The position numbers and the translations under genes were made by a program. The notes beneath the pieces were generated by a model. It was not told the origin of the DNA. It searched no databases and worked only from the letters and a program-made list of their open reading frames with translations. A stretch of 19,703 nucleotides of DNA from Collinsella sp. AF02-46-1 (lineage in GTDB: Bacteria > Actinomycetota > Coriobacteriia > Coriobacteriales > Coriobacteriaceae), in the NCBI GenBank assembly GCA_934876235.1, contig CAKXKM010000031.1, positions 1-19,703 on the forward strand. The letters run 5' to 3'. Below, one piece after another: positions 7,274 through 14,682 of the stretch (position 1 is its first letter; each line of letters begins with the position of its first letter).

Positions 7274-7359
7274 CGGGTTCGAATCCCATGCGCTGGGCCC
7301 AAACAAAAACGGTCCCCTTGCGAGGACCGTTTCCAATTCAATGGTGGGCGATGAGGGAT
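7274..7359. repeat. 86-bp duplicated segment, copy 2 (overlaps the intact tRNA-Val 3' end)
   Basis: Second copy of 7090–7175, exactly 184 bases downstream at both ends. By my count about 68 of 86 positions agree, and the differences concentrate in the hairpin, where both arms have changed together. Its right part is the real 3' end of the minus-strand tRNA-Val. The left 30 bases look like the T-arm and 3' acceptor of a convergent + strand tRNA, but no matching 5' acceptor or anticodon arm is present in either copy. Confidence 0.8.
7305..7332 (-). terminator. intrinsic terminator of tRNA-Val
   Basis: Read on the minus strand, a 9-bp stem (7324–7332 with 7307–7315, core ACGGTCC/GGACCGT) with an 8-base loop is followed by a run of T and then TTTTGTTT. 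It lies 10 bases beyond the tRNA CCA end, as expected for its terminator. Confidence 0.75.
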
Positions 7360-7417
7360 TCGAACCCCCAGCCTTGTGCGTGTAAAGCACCTGCGCTAAC
7401 CGTTGCGCCAATCGCCC
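7342..7417 (-). tRNA. tRNA-Val (anticodon TAC)
   Basis: Read on the minus strand, all arms of a 76-base tRNA are present: acceptor GGGCGAT with ATCGCCC, D-stem GCGC/GCGC with an AACGGTTA loop, anticodon loop TTTACAC (anticodon TAC), T-arm GGGGG-TTCGAAT-CCCTC, discriminator A and an encoded CCA (3' end at 7342). The outermost anticodon-stem pair (27–43) is a G·A mismatch. It should read GUA and, through wobble modification, other valine codons. It is the only minus-strand gene I recognise in the window. An extended -10 on the minus strand (TGCTATACT, 7428–7436) sits just before the 5' end. Confidence 0.93.
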
Positions 7418-7427
7418 GTGCGGAGAG

Positions 7428-7436
7428 AGTATAGCA
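7428..7436 (-). promoter_or_regulatory. extended -10 promoter element for tRNA-Val
   Basis: TGCTATACT on the minus strand is an extended -10 box placed so that transcription would start a few bases before the tRNA 5' end at 7417. No good -35 hexamer is seen at 16–18 bases; the TGn extension may compensate. Confidence 0.5.
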
Positions 7437-7547
7437 AAACAATCGCCCCATTCACCTCATATCCATTAAAGGTAACCGGCGCGTGTCACAGCGGAGCTGA
7501 TTCAGTTGAGATTGCCTGAACATTCCGCCCCTCTTTACGCCCTCGGG

Positions 7548-7553
7548 TATACT
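7548..7553 (+). promoter_or_regulatory. possible -10 box of asnB
   Basis: TATACT lies 51 bases before the asnB start codon. A clear -35 partner is missing (TTGCCT at 7512 is too far away), so the promoter call is tentative. The 187 bases between tRNA-Val and asnB hold no other feature that I can see. Confidence 0.35.
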
Positions 7554-7604
7554 CAAAAGCTACTGATTCGATTTGATGCCCAGCAACAGCAGAGGGGATA
7601 GTAT

Positions 7605-9485
7605 ATGTGCGGTTTTGTCGGTTTTGTCGGTGGGACGGATAACCAATCCGAGGTGCTCACCAAGATGATGGACCGCATCGTCCATCGCGGTCCCGACATG
7701 GGCGGTCAGTTTATCGACGGCCGCGTTGCCCTGGGCTTCCGCCGCCTGTCGATCCTCGACCTGACCGAGGCCGGCGCTCAGCCCATGGCCAATGAGGACG
7801 GCAGCGTCGTCATTGTCTTCAACGGCGAGATCTACAACTTCCAAGAACTCCGTTCCGAGCTCGAGGCCAAGGGCTACAAGTTCCACTGCGGCGCCGACAC
7901 CGAGAGCCTCCTGCACGGCTACGAGGAGTGGGGCGAGGCCGTACTCGATCGTCTGCGCGGTATGTACGCCTTCGTCATCTGGGACAAAAAGAAGAACAAG
8001 CTTTTTGGCGCCCGCGACATCTTTGGCATCAAGCCGCTCTACTACTATCCCATGGCCGATGCGGGCGACGGCGCTCCGGGCGTGCTCTTTGGTTCCGAGA
8101 TCAAGAGCTTCCTGGACTACCCGCACTTCCACAAGGCGGTCAACAAAAAGGCTCTGCGTCCGTACATGACGTTGCAGTATTCGGCGACTGAGGAGACCTT
8201 CTTCGAGGGTGTCTACAAGCTGCCGCCGGCGCACTACTTTACCGTCGATATCCCGACCGGCAAGATGAACATCGAGCGCTACTGGGATTGCGATTACTCT
8301 GCCGTCGAGAAGCCGTTCGAAGAGTATGTCGATGAGCTGGACGAGGTCGTGCACGAGAGTGTCGAGGCCCATCGCATCGCCGACGTCAAGGTCGAGTCGT
8401 TCCTCTCCGGTGGCGTCGACTCCAGCTACATCGCCGCTTGCCTCATGCCCGACAAGACCTTCTCGGTGGGCTTTGACTACAAGAACTTCAACGAGACCAA
8501 CTACGCCAAGGAACTTTCCGATAAGCTCGGCGTCGAGAACGTTCGCAAGATGATTACCGCCGACGAGTTCTTCGGTGCGCTCGAGGACATCCAGTATCAC
8601 ATGGACGAGCCGCAGTCCAACCTGTCTTCCGTGCCGCTGTGGTTCTTGGCCGAGATGGCCCGCAAGGACGTTACCGTCGTGCTTTCGGGCGAAGGCGCCG
8701 ACGAGCTCTTTGGCGGCTACGCCTACTACGAGGACACGGTCCCGGTGCGCAAGTACAAAAAGATGGTGCCGCTGCCCATCCGTCGCGCGCTCGGTAACCT
8801 GGCGCTGCATATGCCGTACTTCAAGGGACATAACTTCCTGGTCAAGGGTGCCGAGATCCCCGAGAAGTCGTTCCTGGGACAGGCTCTGGTATGGCCGGAG
8901 CGCGAGGTCGACGGCGTGCTCAAGCCCGAGTACAACACCGGCGATGGCGCCTTTGAGCTCGCTGCACCCATCTACGCACGCGTGAAGGGTCAGCCCGAAC
9001 TGGTCAAGAAGCAGTACCTGGACATGAACATGTGGCTCCCGGGCGACATTCTGCTCAAGGCCGACAAGATGTGCATGGCGCACTCGCTGGAGCTGCGCGT
9101 GCCCTTCCTGGACCGCAAAGTCATGGAGTTCGCCGAGCACATTCCCGATCGCTACCGCATCAACGAGAACGGCAACAAGCAGGTACTCCGCCACGCTGCC
9201 AACAAGTCGCTGCCCGATGAGTGGGCCACCCGTCCCAAGGTGGGCTTCCCGGTGCCGATTGTCTACTGGCTGCGCGAGCAAAAGTGGTACGACTATGTCA
9301 AGGAGTACTTCACCGCGCCGTGGGCAAGCGAGTTCTTCAATACCGACGAGCTCATGCACCTGCTCGATCTGCACTTTGCGGGCAAGGGCGATTTCCAGCG
9401 CAAGATCTATACGCCGCTCGTGTTCCTAGTGTGGTACAAGCGCTTCTTTATCGACGAGGACCAGCCCGCTGTTCAGGCTGCCTAG
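7605..9485 (+). CDS. asnB: asparagine synthase (glutamine-hydrolysing)
   Basis: AsnB makes asparagine from aspartate and ATP with ammonia from glutamine. The 626-residue protein has both domains: an N-terminal class II glutamine amidotransferase beginning MCGFVGFVGG, where Cys2 becomes the N-terminal nucleophile after Met removal, with HRGPD (about residues 27–31) and FNGEIYNF (about 72–79); and a C-terminal synthetase domain whose pyrophosphatase loop is SGGVDSS (268–274), followed by SGEGADELFGGY and ELRVPFLDRKVMEFA. Size and motifs fit the bacterial AsnB/AsnO class. AGAGGGG at 7591–7597 supports the ATG. It appears to be monocistronic: a possible -10 precedes it and a strong terminator follows. 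A related aminotransferase-like amidation role, as for some cell-wall amidases of this family, is possible but nothing here favours it. Confidence 0.95.
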   Translation: MCGFVGFVGGTDNQSEVLTKMMDRIVHRGPDMGGQFIDGRVALGFRRLSILDLTEAGAQPMANEDGSVVIVFNGEIYNFQELRSELEAKGYKFHCGADTESLLHGYEEWGEAVLDRLRGMYAFVIWDKKKNKLFGARDIFGIKPLYYYPMADAGDGAPGVLFGSEIKSFLDYPHFHKAVNKKALRPYMTLQYSATEETFFEGVYKLPPAHYFTVDIPTGKMNIERYWDCDYSAVEKPFEEYVDELDEVVHESVEAHRIADVKVESFLSGGVDSSYIAACLMPDKTFSVGFDYKNFNETNYAKELSDKLGVENVRKMITADEFFGALEDIQYHMDEPQSNLSSVPLWFLAEMARKDVTVVLSGEGADELFGGYAYYEDTVPVRKYKKMVPLPIRRALGNLALHMPYFKGHNFLVKGAEIPEKSFLGQALVWPEREVDGVLKPEYNTGDGAFELAAPIYARVKGQPELVKKQYLDMNMWLPGDILLKADKMCMAHSLELRVPFLDRKVMEFAEHIPDRYRINENGNKQVLRHAANKSLPDEWATRPKVGFPVPIVYWLREQKWYDYVKEYFTAPWASEFFNTDELMHLLDLHFAGKGDFQRKIYTPLVFLVWYKRFFIDEDQPAVQAA

Positions 9486-9510
9486 CCTCGGCTTACGAAC
9501 GCCTGCGCGT

Positions 9511-9535
9511 AACGGCTCCTCCGGGAGCCGTTTTT
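9511..9535 (+). terminator. intrinsic terminator after asnB
   Basis: AACGGCTC at 9511–9518 pairs with GAGCCGTT at 9525–9532 around a short GC-rich loop, and the second arm runs into TTTTT. It ends the asnB transcript 26 bases after the stop codon. Confidence 0.88.
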
Positions 9536-9562
9536 GCGTGGGTGCGTTTCAGTTACTATAAA
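9534..9562 (+). promoter_or_regulatory. putative promoter of the murE operon
   Basis: TTGCGT (9534–9539) and TATAAA (9557–9562) are separated by exactly 17 bases. The -35 overlaps the T-run of the asnB terminator. The start of transcription would fall about 25 bases before the murE ATG. Confidence 0.6.
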
Positions 9563-9596
9563 ACCGTCCCTGCCAAATGGCTGAGAAAGGTGAAAG

Positions 9597-11159
9597 ATGC
9601 ACCATTCGGATTCCGCGACCGTGACCACGGTCGATACGCTTGCCAAGCTTCTCGATGTGTGCGGCGAGCTGCGCGCATCAGAGCAGGTTGACGAGCGCGC
9701 CGTGACCGGCTGCTCGTTTGATTCGCGCGCGGTCTCGGCAGGTGACGTATTCTTTTGCAAAGGTGCTGCCTTTAAGCCCGCGTTTTTGAGCATGGCGCTC
9801 GATGCGGGCGCCGTCGCATTTGTGTGCGAGGAGTCGCTGGTCGAGTCTCTGGAGCCGCTGGCGCAGGAGAGCGGTGCTGCGATGCTGGTTGTTGATAGTG
9901 TTCGCACGGCCATGGCCCTGTTGCCGCCGGAGGTCTACGACCGTCCCGACCACGACGTCAAGATCGTGGGCATCACCGGCACCAAGGGAAAGACCACGGC
10001 CGCTTTTATGCTCCAGTCCATCATCAAGGCGGCGGGCGAGTCCTGCGGCATGATCGGCTCGGTGAGTACCGACGATGGTATCGAGTGCTACGAGAGCACC
10101 AACACCACGCCCGAGGCCCCCGAGGTTTGGCGCCATATCGCCAACTGCCGCACGTCCGGTCGCCAGTCCATGGTCATGGAGGTCTCGAGCCAGGCGCTCA
10201 AGTACCAACGCGTCGAGAATCTGCCGTTTGACGTGGCGTGCTTCCTCAACATCGGCCGCGACCACATCTCGCCGATCGAACACCCCACGTTTGAGGATTA
10301 TTTTGAGAGCAAGCTTAGGATCTTTGACCAGGCAAAGACCGCCGTGGTGAATCTGGGCACCGATGAGGTTGACCGTGTGCTAGAGGCAGCGTCGACGGCC
10401 GAGCGCTTGGTGACCGTTGGCGTCGAGCATCCCGAGGCAAGCCTGTGGGCGAGCGATGTCCGCATGCTCGGCTTTAACATCGAGTTCAACTTGCACGGCA
10501 TGAGCGCCGACGAGCCCGAGGCGGGGGAGAAGGTCCTGCTGGGTATCGCGGGCGACTTTAACGTGGAAAACGCGCTGGTCGCTATCGCCGCTGCGCGCGA
10601 GATCGGCATCGGTATCGAGGCTATCAAGAAGGGCCTCTCCAAACTGCGTGTGCCGGGCCGCATGGAGGTCGTGGAGTCGAAGGACGGCCGCGTGATCTGC
10701 GTCGTTGACTATGCGCACAACCAGCTTTCGTTCCGTTCGCTTTTCTCGTCGGTCAAGCGCGCGTTTCCCGCTAGCCCCGTCATTGCGCTGTTTGGCGCCG
10801 CCGGCGGCAAGGCGCAGGAGCGCCGCGAGCAATTGCCACGCGAGGCCGCACCGTATTCCGACCTGATGATCTTTACGAACGAGGATCCAGCTCACGAGGA
10901 CCCGATGAAGGTCTGTCGCGAGCTTGCCGAGCATGTTCCCGACGATACGCCGAACAAGATCATCCTCGACCGCGAAGCCGCTGTGCATGCGGCGTTCAAG
11001 GCGGCGCGCGAGGAGTACGTCAACCCCGATGCTCCCACCATTGTCTTGCTGCTGGCAAAGGGTGACGAGGAGCTCATGCACGTGGGCGACGAGTTCGTGC
11101 CCATCGAGAGCGACCTTTCGCTGGCCAATCGCCTGATCGATGTTACCCAGTTTGACTAA
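9597..11159 (+). CDS. murE: UDP-N-acetylmuramyl tripeptide synthetase (MurE)
   Basis: MurE adds the third amino acid to UDP-MurNAc-L-Ala-D-Glu in the cytoplasm during peptidoglycan synthesis. At 520 residues it is of usual length. Domains in order: N-terminal UDP-binding domain with SFDSRAVSAGDVFFCKGA, the ATP-binding loop ITGTKGKTT (about 126–134), NTTPE (about 169–173), EVSSQAL (about 195–201), and Lys239 in ESKLRIFD, the position of the carbamoylated lysine. In the C-terminal domain the segment that decides specificity reads TNEDPAHEDP (about 426–435) and lacks the DNPR motif of meso-diaminopimelate-adding enzymes. A different diamino acid such as L-lysine or L-ornithine is therefore more likely (inference). 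The ATG follows AGAAAGGTGA closely. The HAD and murI genes follow on the same strand. Confidence 0.93.
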   Translation: MHHSDSATVTTVDTLAKLLDVCGELRASEQVDERAVTGCSFDSRAVSAGDVFFCKGAAFKPAFLSMALDAGAVAFVCEESLVESLEPLAQESGAAMLVVDSVRTAMALLPPEVYDRPDHDVKIVGITGTKGKTTAAFMLQSIIKAAGESCGMIGSVSTDDGIECYESTNTTPEAPEVWRHIANCRTSGRQSMVMEVSSQALKYQRVENLPFDVACFLNIGRDHISPIEHPTFEDYFESKLRIFDQAKTAVVNLGTDEVDRVLEAASTAERLVTVGVEHPEASLWASDVRMLGFNIEFNLHGMSADEPEAGEKVLLGIAGDFNVENALVAIAAAREIGIGIEAIKKGLSKLRVPGRMEVVESKDGRVICVVDYAHNQLSFRSLFSSVKRAFPASPVIALFGAAGGKAQERREQLPREAAPYSDLMIFTNEDPAHEDPMKVCRELAEHVPDDTPNKIILDREAAVHAAFKAAREEYVNPDAPTIVLLLAKGDEELMHVGDEFVPIESDLSLANRLIDVTQFD

Positions 11160-11168
11160 TGAACCATG

Positions 11169-11201
11169 ATGGCGGCGGCGCCCTGAGTGCGCTGTCGCCA
11201 T
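11169..11201. terminator. imperfect palindrome after murE (no U-tract)
   Basis: The 13-base arms ATGGCGGCGGCGC (11169–11181) and GCGCTGTCGCCAT (11189–11201) pair except at two positions, one of them a possible G-U, around a 7-base loop. It begins 10 bases after the murE stop. There is no T-run, so it may be a weak or Rho-assisted end, or a 3' stabiliser. Confidence 0.35.
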
Positions 11202-11266
11202 AAGCGTGTTCCCTCAATCAAAACATGCCGTCCAAGTCCAAACCCTTCTACGTAAACGGAGTAACC

Positions 11267-12178
11267 ATGTCCCACAACACCTTGCCGACCGTTGCCGAGC
11301 TTTCGGGCGAGATGCGCGAGCGCTTGGCCAAGGTCAAGTACGTCTTTACCGACCTGGATGCCACGATGCTCGCGCCCGGCTCGTGCGTGCTGCGCGACAA
11401 CGACGACAACCCCTCGACCAAACTCGTCGAGGCCGTCGTGGCGCTCGCTCGCGCTGGCATTCAGGTGGTTCCCACCTCGGGCCGCAACCGTACCATGATC
11501 CACGAGGACGCGCGCGTGCTCGGCCTCAACTCCTACATTGGTGAGATGGGCGGCCTGGTCATGTACGACCTCAAAGCCAACGATTGGGAGTATCTGACTG
11601 GCGACATGCCTTACGACCCCGCCTGCGGCCTTACTCCGCACCAGGTGATCGAGCAGACCGGCGTGTGCGAGAAGATTCTTGCCCGCTGGCCGCACAAGAT
11701 CGAGTATCACAACGACATGTCGACCGGCTACAAGTACCGCGAGGTCACCGTCGGCATGCGCGGCGATGTGCCCGACAATGAGGTCCAGGCCATCCTGGAC
11801 GAGGCCGGCTGCGGCCTGGTGTGGGCCTGTAACGGTCACCTGACGCATCTGTCCAAGCCGACGACGCTCGAGCTCGATCGCGTCGAGGACGGTCGCGCGT
11901 TTAACATCAATCCCGCCGGCCTCAACAAGGGCGTTGCCATCGCGCGCTTCTGCGAGCACCTGGGGATCGAGCGCGAGGAGACGCTCGCGCTCGGCGATTC
12001 CGAGTCCGACTTCTACATGGCCGATCACGTGGGCACGTTCTGCCTGGTCGAGAATGGCCTGACGAGCGCCGGTGCGCCCGAGTTCCTGGCTGCTTGCGAG
12101 AACGCTTTCGTTACGCGCGGCAAAATTGTCGACGGTTGGGCGGCGACGGCAGAGCTGCTGGTCGCGGCGCGTTCGTAG
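11267..12178 (+). CDS. HAD-superfamily (type IIB) phosphatase
   Basis: A 303-residue cytoplasmic hydrolase of the haloacid dehalogenase superfamily, probably acting on a phosphorylated sugar or similar small metabolite. Motif I is FTDLDAT with Asp29 as nucleophile and Asp31 as acid/base; motif II is PTSGRN; motif III is the Lys of NKG (AGLNKGVAI); motif IV is LGDSESD. The large cap insertion between motifs II and III marks the Cof/sucrose-phosphatase-like IIB class. I chose the ATG at 11267 because CGGAG stands 5 bases before it; an in-frame ATG at 11225 would add 14 residues without a ribosome site. It lies between murE and murI, so a role around cell-wall precursors is possible, but the substrate cannot be read from the sequence. 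Confidence 0.88.
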   Translation: MSHNTLPTVAELSGEMRERLAKVKYVFTDLDATMLAPGSCVLRDNDDNPSTKLVEAVVALARAGIQVVPTSGRNRTMIHEDARVLGLNSYIGEMGGLVMYDLKANDWEYLTGDMPYDPACGLTPHQVIEQTGVCEKILARWPHKIEYHNDMSTGYKYREVTVGMRGDVPDNEVQAILDEAGCGLVWACNGHLTHLSKPTTLELDRVEDGRAFNINPAGLNKGVAIARFCEHLGIEREETLALGDSESDFYMADHVGTFCLVENGLTSAGAPEFLAACENAFVTRGKIVDGWAATAELLVAARS

Positions 12179-12229
12179 CGCGGCGTCGCCGCACTTGGAC
12201 ATGTCTTTTCGAGAGAGACTGGTGAGGTA

Positions 12230-13114
12230 ATGTCCGATATCGAGAATCCGACAGGCGACACGCGCCCGATTGGCGTGTTCGATTCTGGTTTGGGCGGTCT
12301 GACGGTTGCGCGCGCCATCGCGACGGTGCTGCCGCATGAGTCCGTCTACTACTTCGGCGACACCAAACGCTGCCCCTACGGCACGCGCACCGAGGATGAG
12401 GTGCGCTCGTTTGCGTTGCAGGCGGGCCGTTGGCTGTCGAAGCACGACGTCAAGATTATGGTCATCGCCTGCAACACGGCGACAGCTGCGGCCTTGCGTC
12501 TGGCCCAGCAGGTGCTCGACGTTCCCGTGATCGGCGTGATCGCGCCGGGTGCCCGTGCGGCAATCAACAGCACCCGCACGCGTCGCGTGGGCGTGCTCGC
12601 CACCAACCTCACCATTCGCTCGGGCGCTTACACGCGCGCCATTCAGGACCTAGATGCCGGCGTCGACGTATACGGCTGCCCCGCCTCGAGCTTTGTCGAG
12701 GTTGTCGAACACGAGCTCGCCTCGGGTGCGCATCTGCAAGAGCAGTGGCTTGAGAACGAGGACATCTTCGATACGCCTGCCGTGCGTGCGCTGGTGGGTG
12801 CCACGGTTGAGCCACTGCGCGACCACGGTATCGATACCGTGGTGCTCGGCTGTACGCATTTTCCGCTGTTGGTGGGACCTATCCGCCATGCGCTGGGGCC
12901 TGGGGTACGCGTCGTGAGTTCCGCCGAGGAGACCACGCGCGAGCTGACCGATATCCTCACGCGCCGCGAGCAGCTGGCGGGCGTCGCCGCCGAGCCGCAG
13001 CATCGTTTTGCCACGACGGCCGATAACATTGCCGAGTTTGCGGTGGCGGGCAGCTTTATCTTTGGTCAGCCGCTCAAGAGCATTGAGCATATCGATATCG
13101 ATGAGCTGAAATAG
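12230..13114 (+). CDS. murI: glutamate racemase
   Basis: MurI interconverts L- and D-glutamate without cofactor and supplies the D-Glu that MurD adds to the peptidoglycan precursor. The 294-residue protein shows GVFDSGLGGLTV (residues 15–26, with the catalytic-site Asp18/Ser19), GDTKRCPYG (43–51), the first catalytic cysteine Cys81 in ACNTAT and the second, Cys208, in GCTHFPLL. Both thiols required for the two-base mechanism are therefore present. GGTGAGG lies immediately upstream of the ATG, with an unusually short spacing. It is about 50 bases from the HAD gene and follows murE two genes upstream, a sensible pairing as both serve the stem peptide. Confidence 0.96.
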   Translation: MSDIENPTGDTRPIGVFDSGLGGLTVARAIATVLPHESVYYFGDTKRCPYGTRTEDEVRSFALQAGRWLSKHDVKIMVIACNTATAAALRLAQQVLDVPVIGVIAPGARAAINSTRTRRVGVLATNLTIRSGAYTRAIQDLDAGVDVYGCPASSFVEVVEHELASGAHLQEQWLENEDIFDTPAVRALVGATVEPLRDHGIDTVVLGCTHFPLLVGPIRHALGPGVRVVSSAEETTRELTDILTRREQLAGVAAEPQHRFATTADNIAEFAVAGSFIFGQPLKSIEHIDIDELK

Positions 13115-13168
13115 ATGTAAGGCCGCCGTCAGAGCCTTCGCCACACCTTTTGCCGAAAGGATTTTTCT

Positions 13169-13894
13169 ATGGAGTACATGCAGGTCAACCGCGCCAACGG
13201 TCGCGCCGCCAACGAGTTGCGCCCCGTTAAGCTCACCCGTGGCGTCATGAAGCACGCCCACGGCTCGTGTTTTGCCGAGTTCGGTGACACGCGCGTGTTG
13301 TGCGCCGCCACAATCGAGGAGGGCGTGCCGGGCTGGCGAAAGGGAGCTAAGGTCGGCTGGGTGACCGCGGAATACGCCATGCTGCCGGCGTCGACCGGCA
13401 AGCGCTGCAAGCGCGAGCACGCCAACCGCAAGGGTCGCTCCATGGAGATCGAGCGCCTCATTGGCCGCAGCCTGCGTACCGTCGTCAACATGAAGGCGCT
13501 CGACGAGTACACCGTCACCGTCGACTGCGATGTGATTCAGGCCGATGGCGGCACGCGTACAGCGAGCATCACCGGCGCCTGGGTGGCGCTGCACGACGCC
13601 CTCGCCATGTGGGTCGAGGCGGGCAAGATCGAGCGCATCCCGCTGACCGGCCAGGTGGCTGCAATCTCCATGGGCGTTGTCGACGGCAATACGCTGCTTG
13701 ACCTCGATTATTCCGAGGACAGCCATGCCGAAGTCGACATGAACCTCGTCGCCACCGACACCGGTGAGATGATCGAGCTCCAGGGCACTGGCGAGCAGGC
13801 GCCCTTTGACCGTAAGCGTCTCAACGCCCTGCTCGACCTGGGCGACAAAGGCATCGCCGAGCTCATCGAGCTTCAGCGCCAAGCCATCGCCTAA
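13169..13894 (+). CDS. rph: ribonuclease PH
   Basis: RNase PH is a phosphorolytic 3'-to-5' exoribonuclease that trims the 3' ends of tRNA precursors; it works as a ring of six. The 241-residue protein has typical length and opens with NRANGRAANELRPV. The conserved stretches are GSCFAEFGDTRVLCAATIE, GRSMEIERLIGRSLR, DCDVIQADGGTRTASITGA, and the phosphate-binding QGTGEQAPF (205–213). The start ATG at 13169 has GAAAGG at 13155–13160. It precedes rdgB, an arrangement common in many Gram-positive bacteria (rph–rdgB). Its stop codon lies within the left arm of a 12-bp palindrome. Confidence 0.97.
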   Translation: MEYMQVNRANGRAANELRPVKLTRGVMKHAHGSCFAEFGDTRVLCAATIEEGVPGWRKGAKVGWVTAEYAMLPASTGKRCKREHANRKGRSMEIERLIGRSLRTVVNMKALDEYTVTVDCDVIQADGGTRTASITGAWVALHDALAMWVEAGKIERIPLTGQVAAISMGVVDGNTLLDLDYSEDSHAEVDMNLVATDTGEMIELQGTGEQAPFDRKRLNALLDLGDKGIAELIELQRQAIA

Positions 13895-13929
13895 CCTGCC
13901 AAAAAGGGACAGGTTTATTTTGGCAGGTT
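13893..13929. terminator. 12-bp palindrome overlapping the rph stop codon
   Basis: AACCTGCCAAAA (13893–13904) is perfectly complementary to TTTTGGCAGGTT (13918–13929), with a 13-base loop. The stop TAA (13892–13894) shares two bases with the stem. Only three T residues follow the second arm, so termination would be inefficient. It separates rph from rdgB. Confidence 0.45.
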
Positions 13930-14037
13930 TTATCTGGGAAAACGTCGAAGTATAAGACTGCCGTTGATTGAGAGGGGAGAGGCGGAGGCCCTCGTCGCCC
14001 TCGGCGCGGCATTGCTATAGAGACAAGGAGACCACTC

Positions 14038-14679
14038 ATGGCACTTGAGAAGATCGACATCGACACCCTCGACCCGGCGGCGACCATTGTCGTGGCAACG
14101 GGCAACGCCCATAAGCTCACCGAGATCGAGGCCATTTTAGGCAAGGTCATGCCCGAGGTTCGCTTTGTGGCGCTCGGCCAGCTGGGCGATTTTGAGGACC
14201 CCGAGGAAAACGGCACGACGTTTTTGGAGAACGCCATCATCAAGGCGCAGGCTGCCGTCGAAGAGACGGGGCTCATGGCCATCGCCGACGATTCTGGCTT
14301 GGTCGTCGACGCGCTTGACGGCGAGCCGGGCGTGTATAGCGCGCGCTACGCGGGCGTGCACGGAGACGATGCCGCCAACAACGCCAAGCTCCTCGTTAAC
14401 CTGGAAGGCGTGGCGGACGAGGACCGCACCGCGCGCTTTATGAGCGTCGTTGCGCTTATCGACACGGATGGTCTGGTCACCTATGGCGAGGGCGCCTGCG
14501 AGGGCGTTATCGCGCACGAGGGTCGCGGCGATCACGGCTTTGGCTACGACCCGCTGTTCCTGCCGGTCGACACGCCGGGCAAGACCATGGCCGAGCTCAC
14601 GGCGGACGAGAAGAACGCCATCAGCCATCGATTCCATGCGCTCGAGCACCTATCCGCCAAACTGACGGGCGAGGAGTAA
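14038..14679 (+). CDS. rdgB: XTP/dITP pyrophosphatase (RdgB/HAM1 family)
   Basis: The enzyme hydrolyses non-canonical purine nucleotides (XTP, ITP, dITP) to monophosphates and so keeps them out of DNA and RNA. The 213-residue protein carries the family's substrate loop ATGNAHKLTEI (about 20–30), the acidic metal site DDSGL (84–88), the GVYSARYAG segment (about 97–105), and the C-terminal GFGYDPLFLP and ISHRFHAL stretches. About 13 residues precede the usual start of the fold. AAGGAG at 14025–14030 supports the ATG. The stop is 3 bases before the dtd start, with the dtd ribosome site inside the end of this gene, so translation is probably coupled. Confidence 0.96.
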   Translation: MALEKIDIDTLDPAATIVVATGNAHKLTEIEAILGKVMPEVRFVALGQLGDFEDPEENGTTFLENAIIKAQAAVEETGLMAIADDSGLVVDALDGEPGVYSARYAGVHGDDAANNAKLLVNLEGVADEDRTARFMSVVALIDTDGLVTYGEGACEGVIAHEGRGDHGFGYDPLFLPVDTPGKTMAELTADEKNAISHRFHALEHLSAKLTGEE

Positions 14680-14682
14680 GCC

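Noticed and set aside
6984..7434. Small open frames over the tRNA-Val/duplication region, with SNP-type and DSNPQP-like peptides
   Set aside because: These peptides are translations of tRNA T-arm sequence (GGTTCGAATCC) on either strand, a common source of spurious gene calls.
7560..9374. A very long open frame on the minus strand opposite asnB
   Set aside because: It mirrors the GC-rich codon pattern of asnB, has no recognisable domain or ribosome site, and asnB is unambiguous.
14013..14021. TGCTATAGA extended -10 before rdgB
   Set aside because: Transcription would start at or after the ribosome site at 14025–14030, leaving no usable leader.
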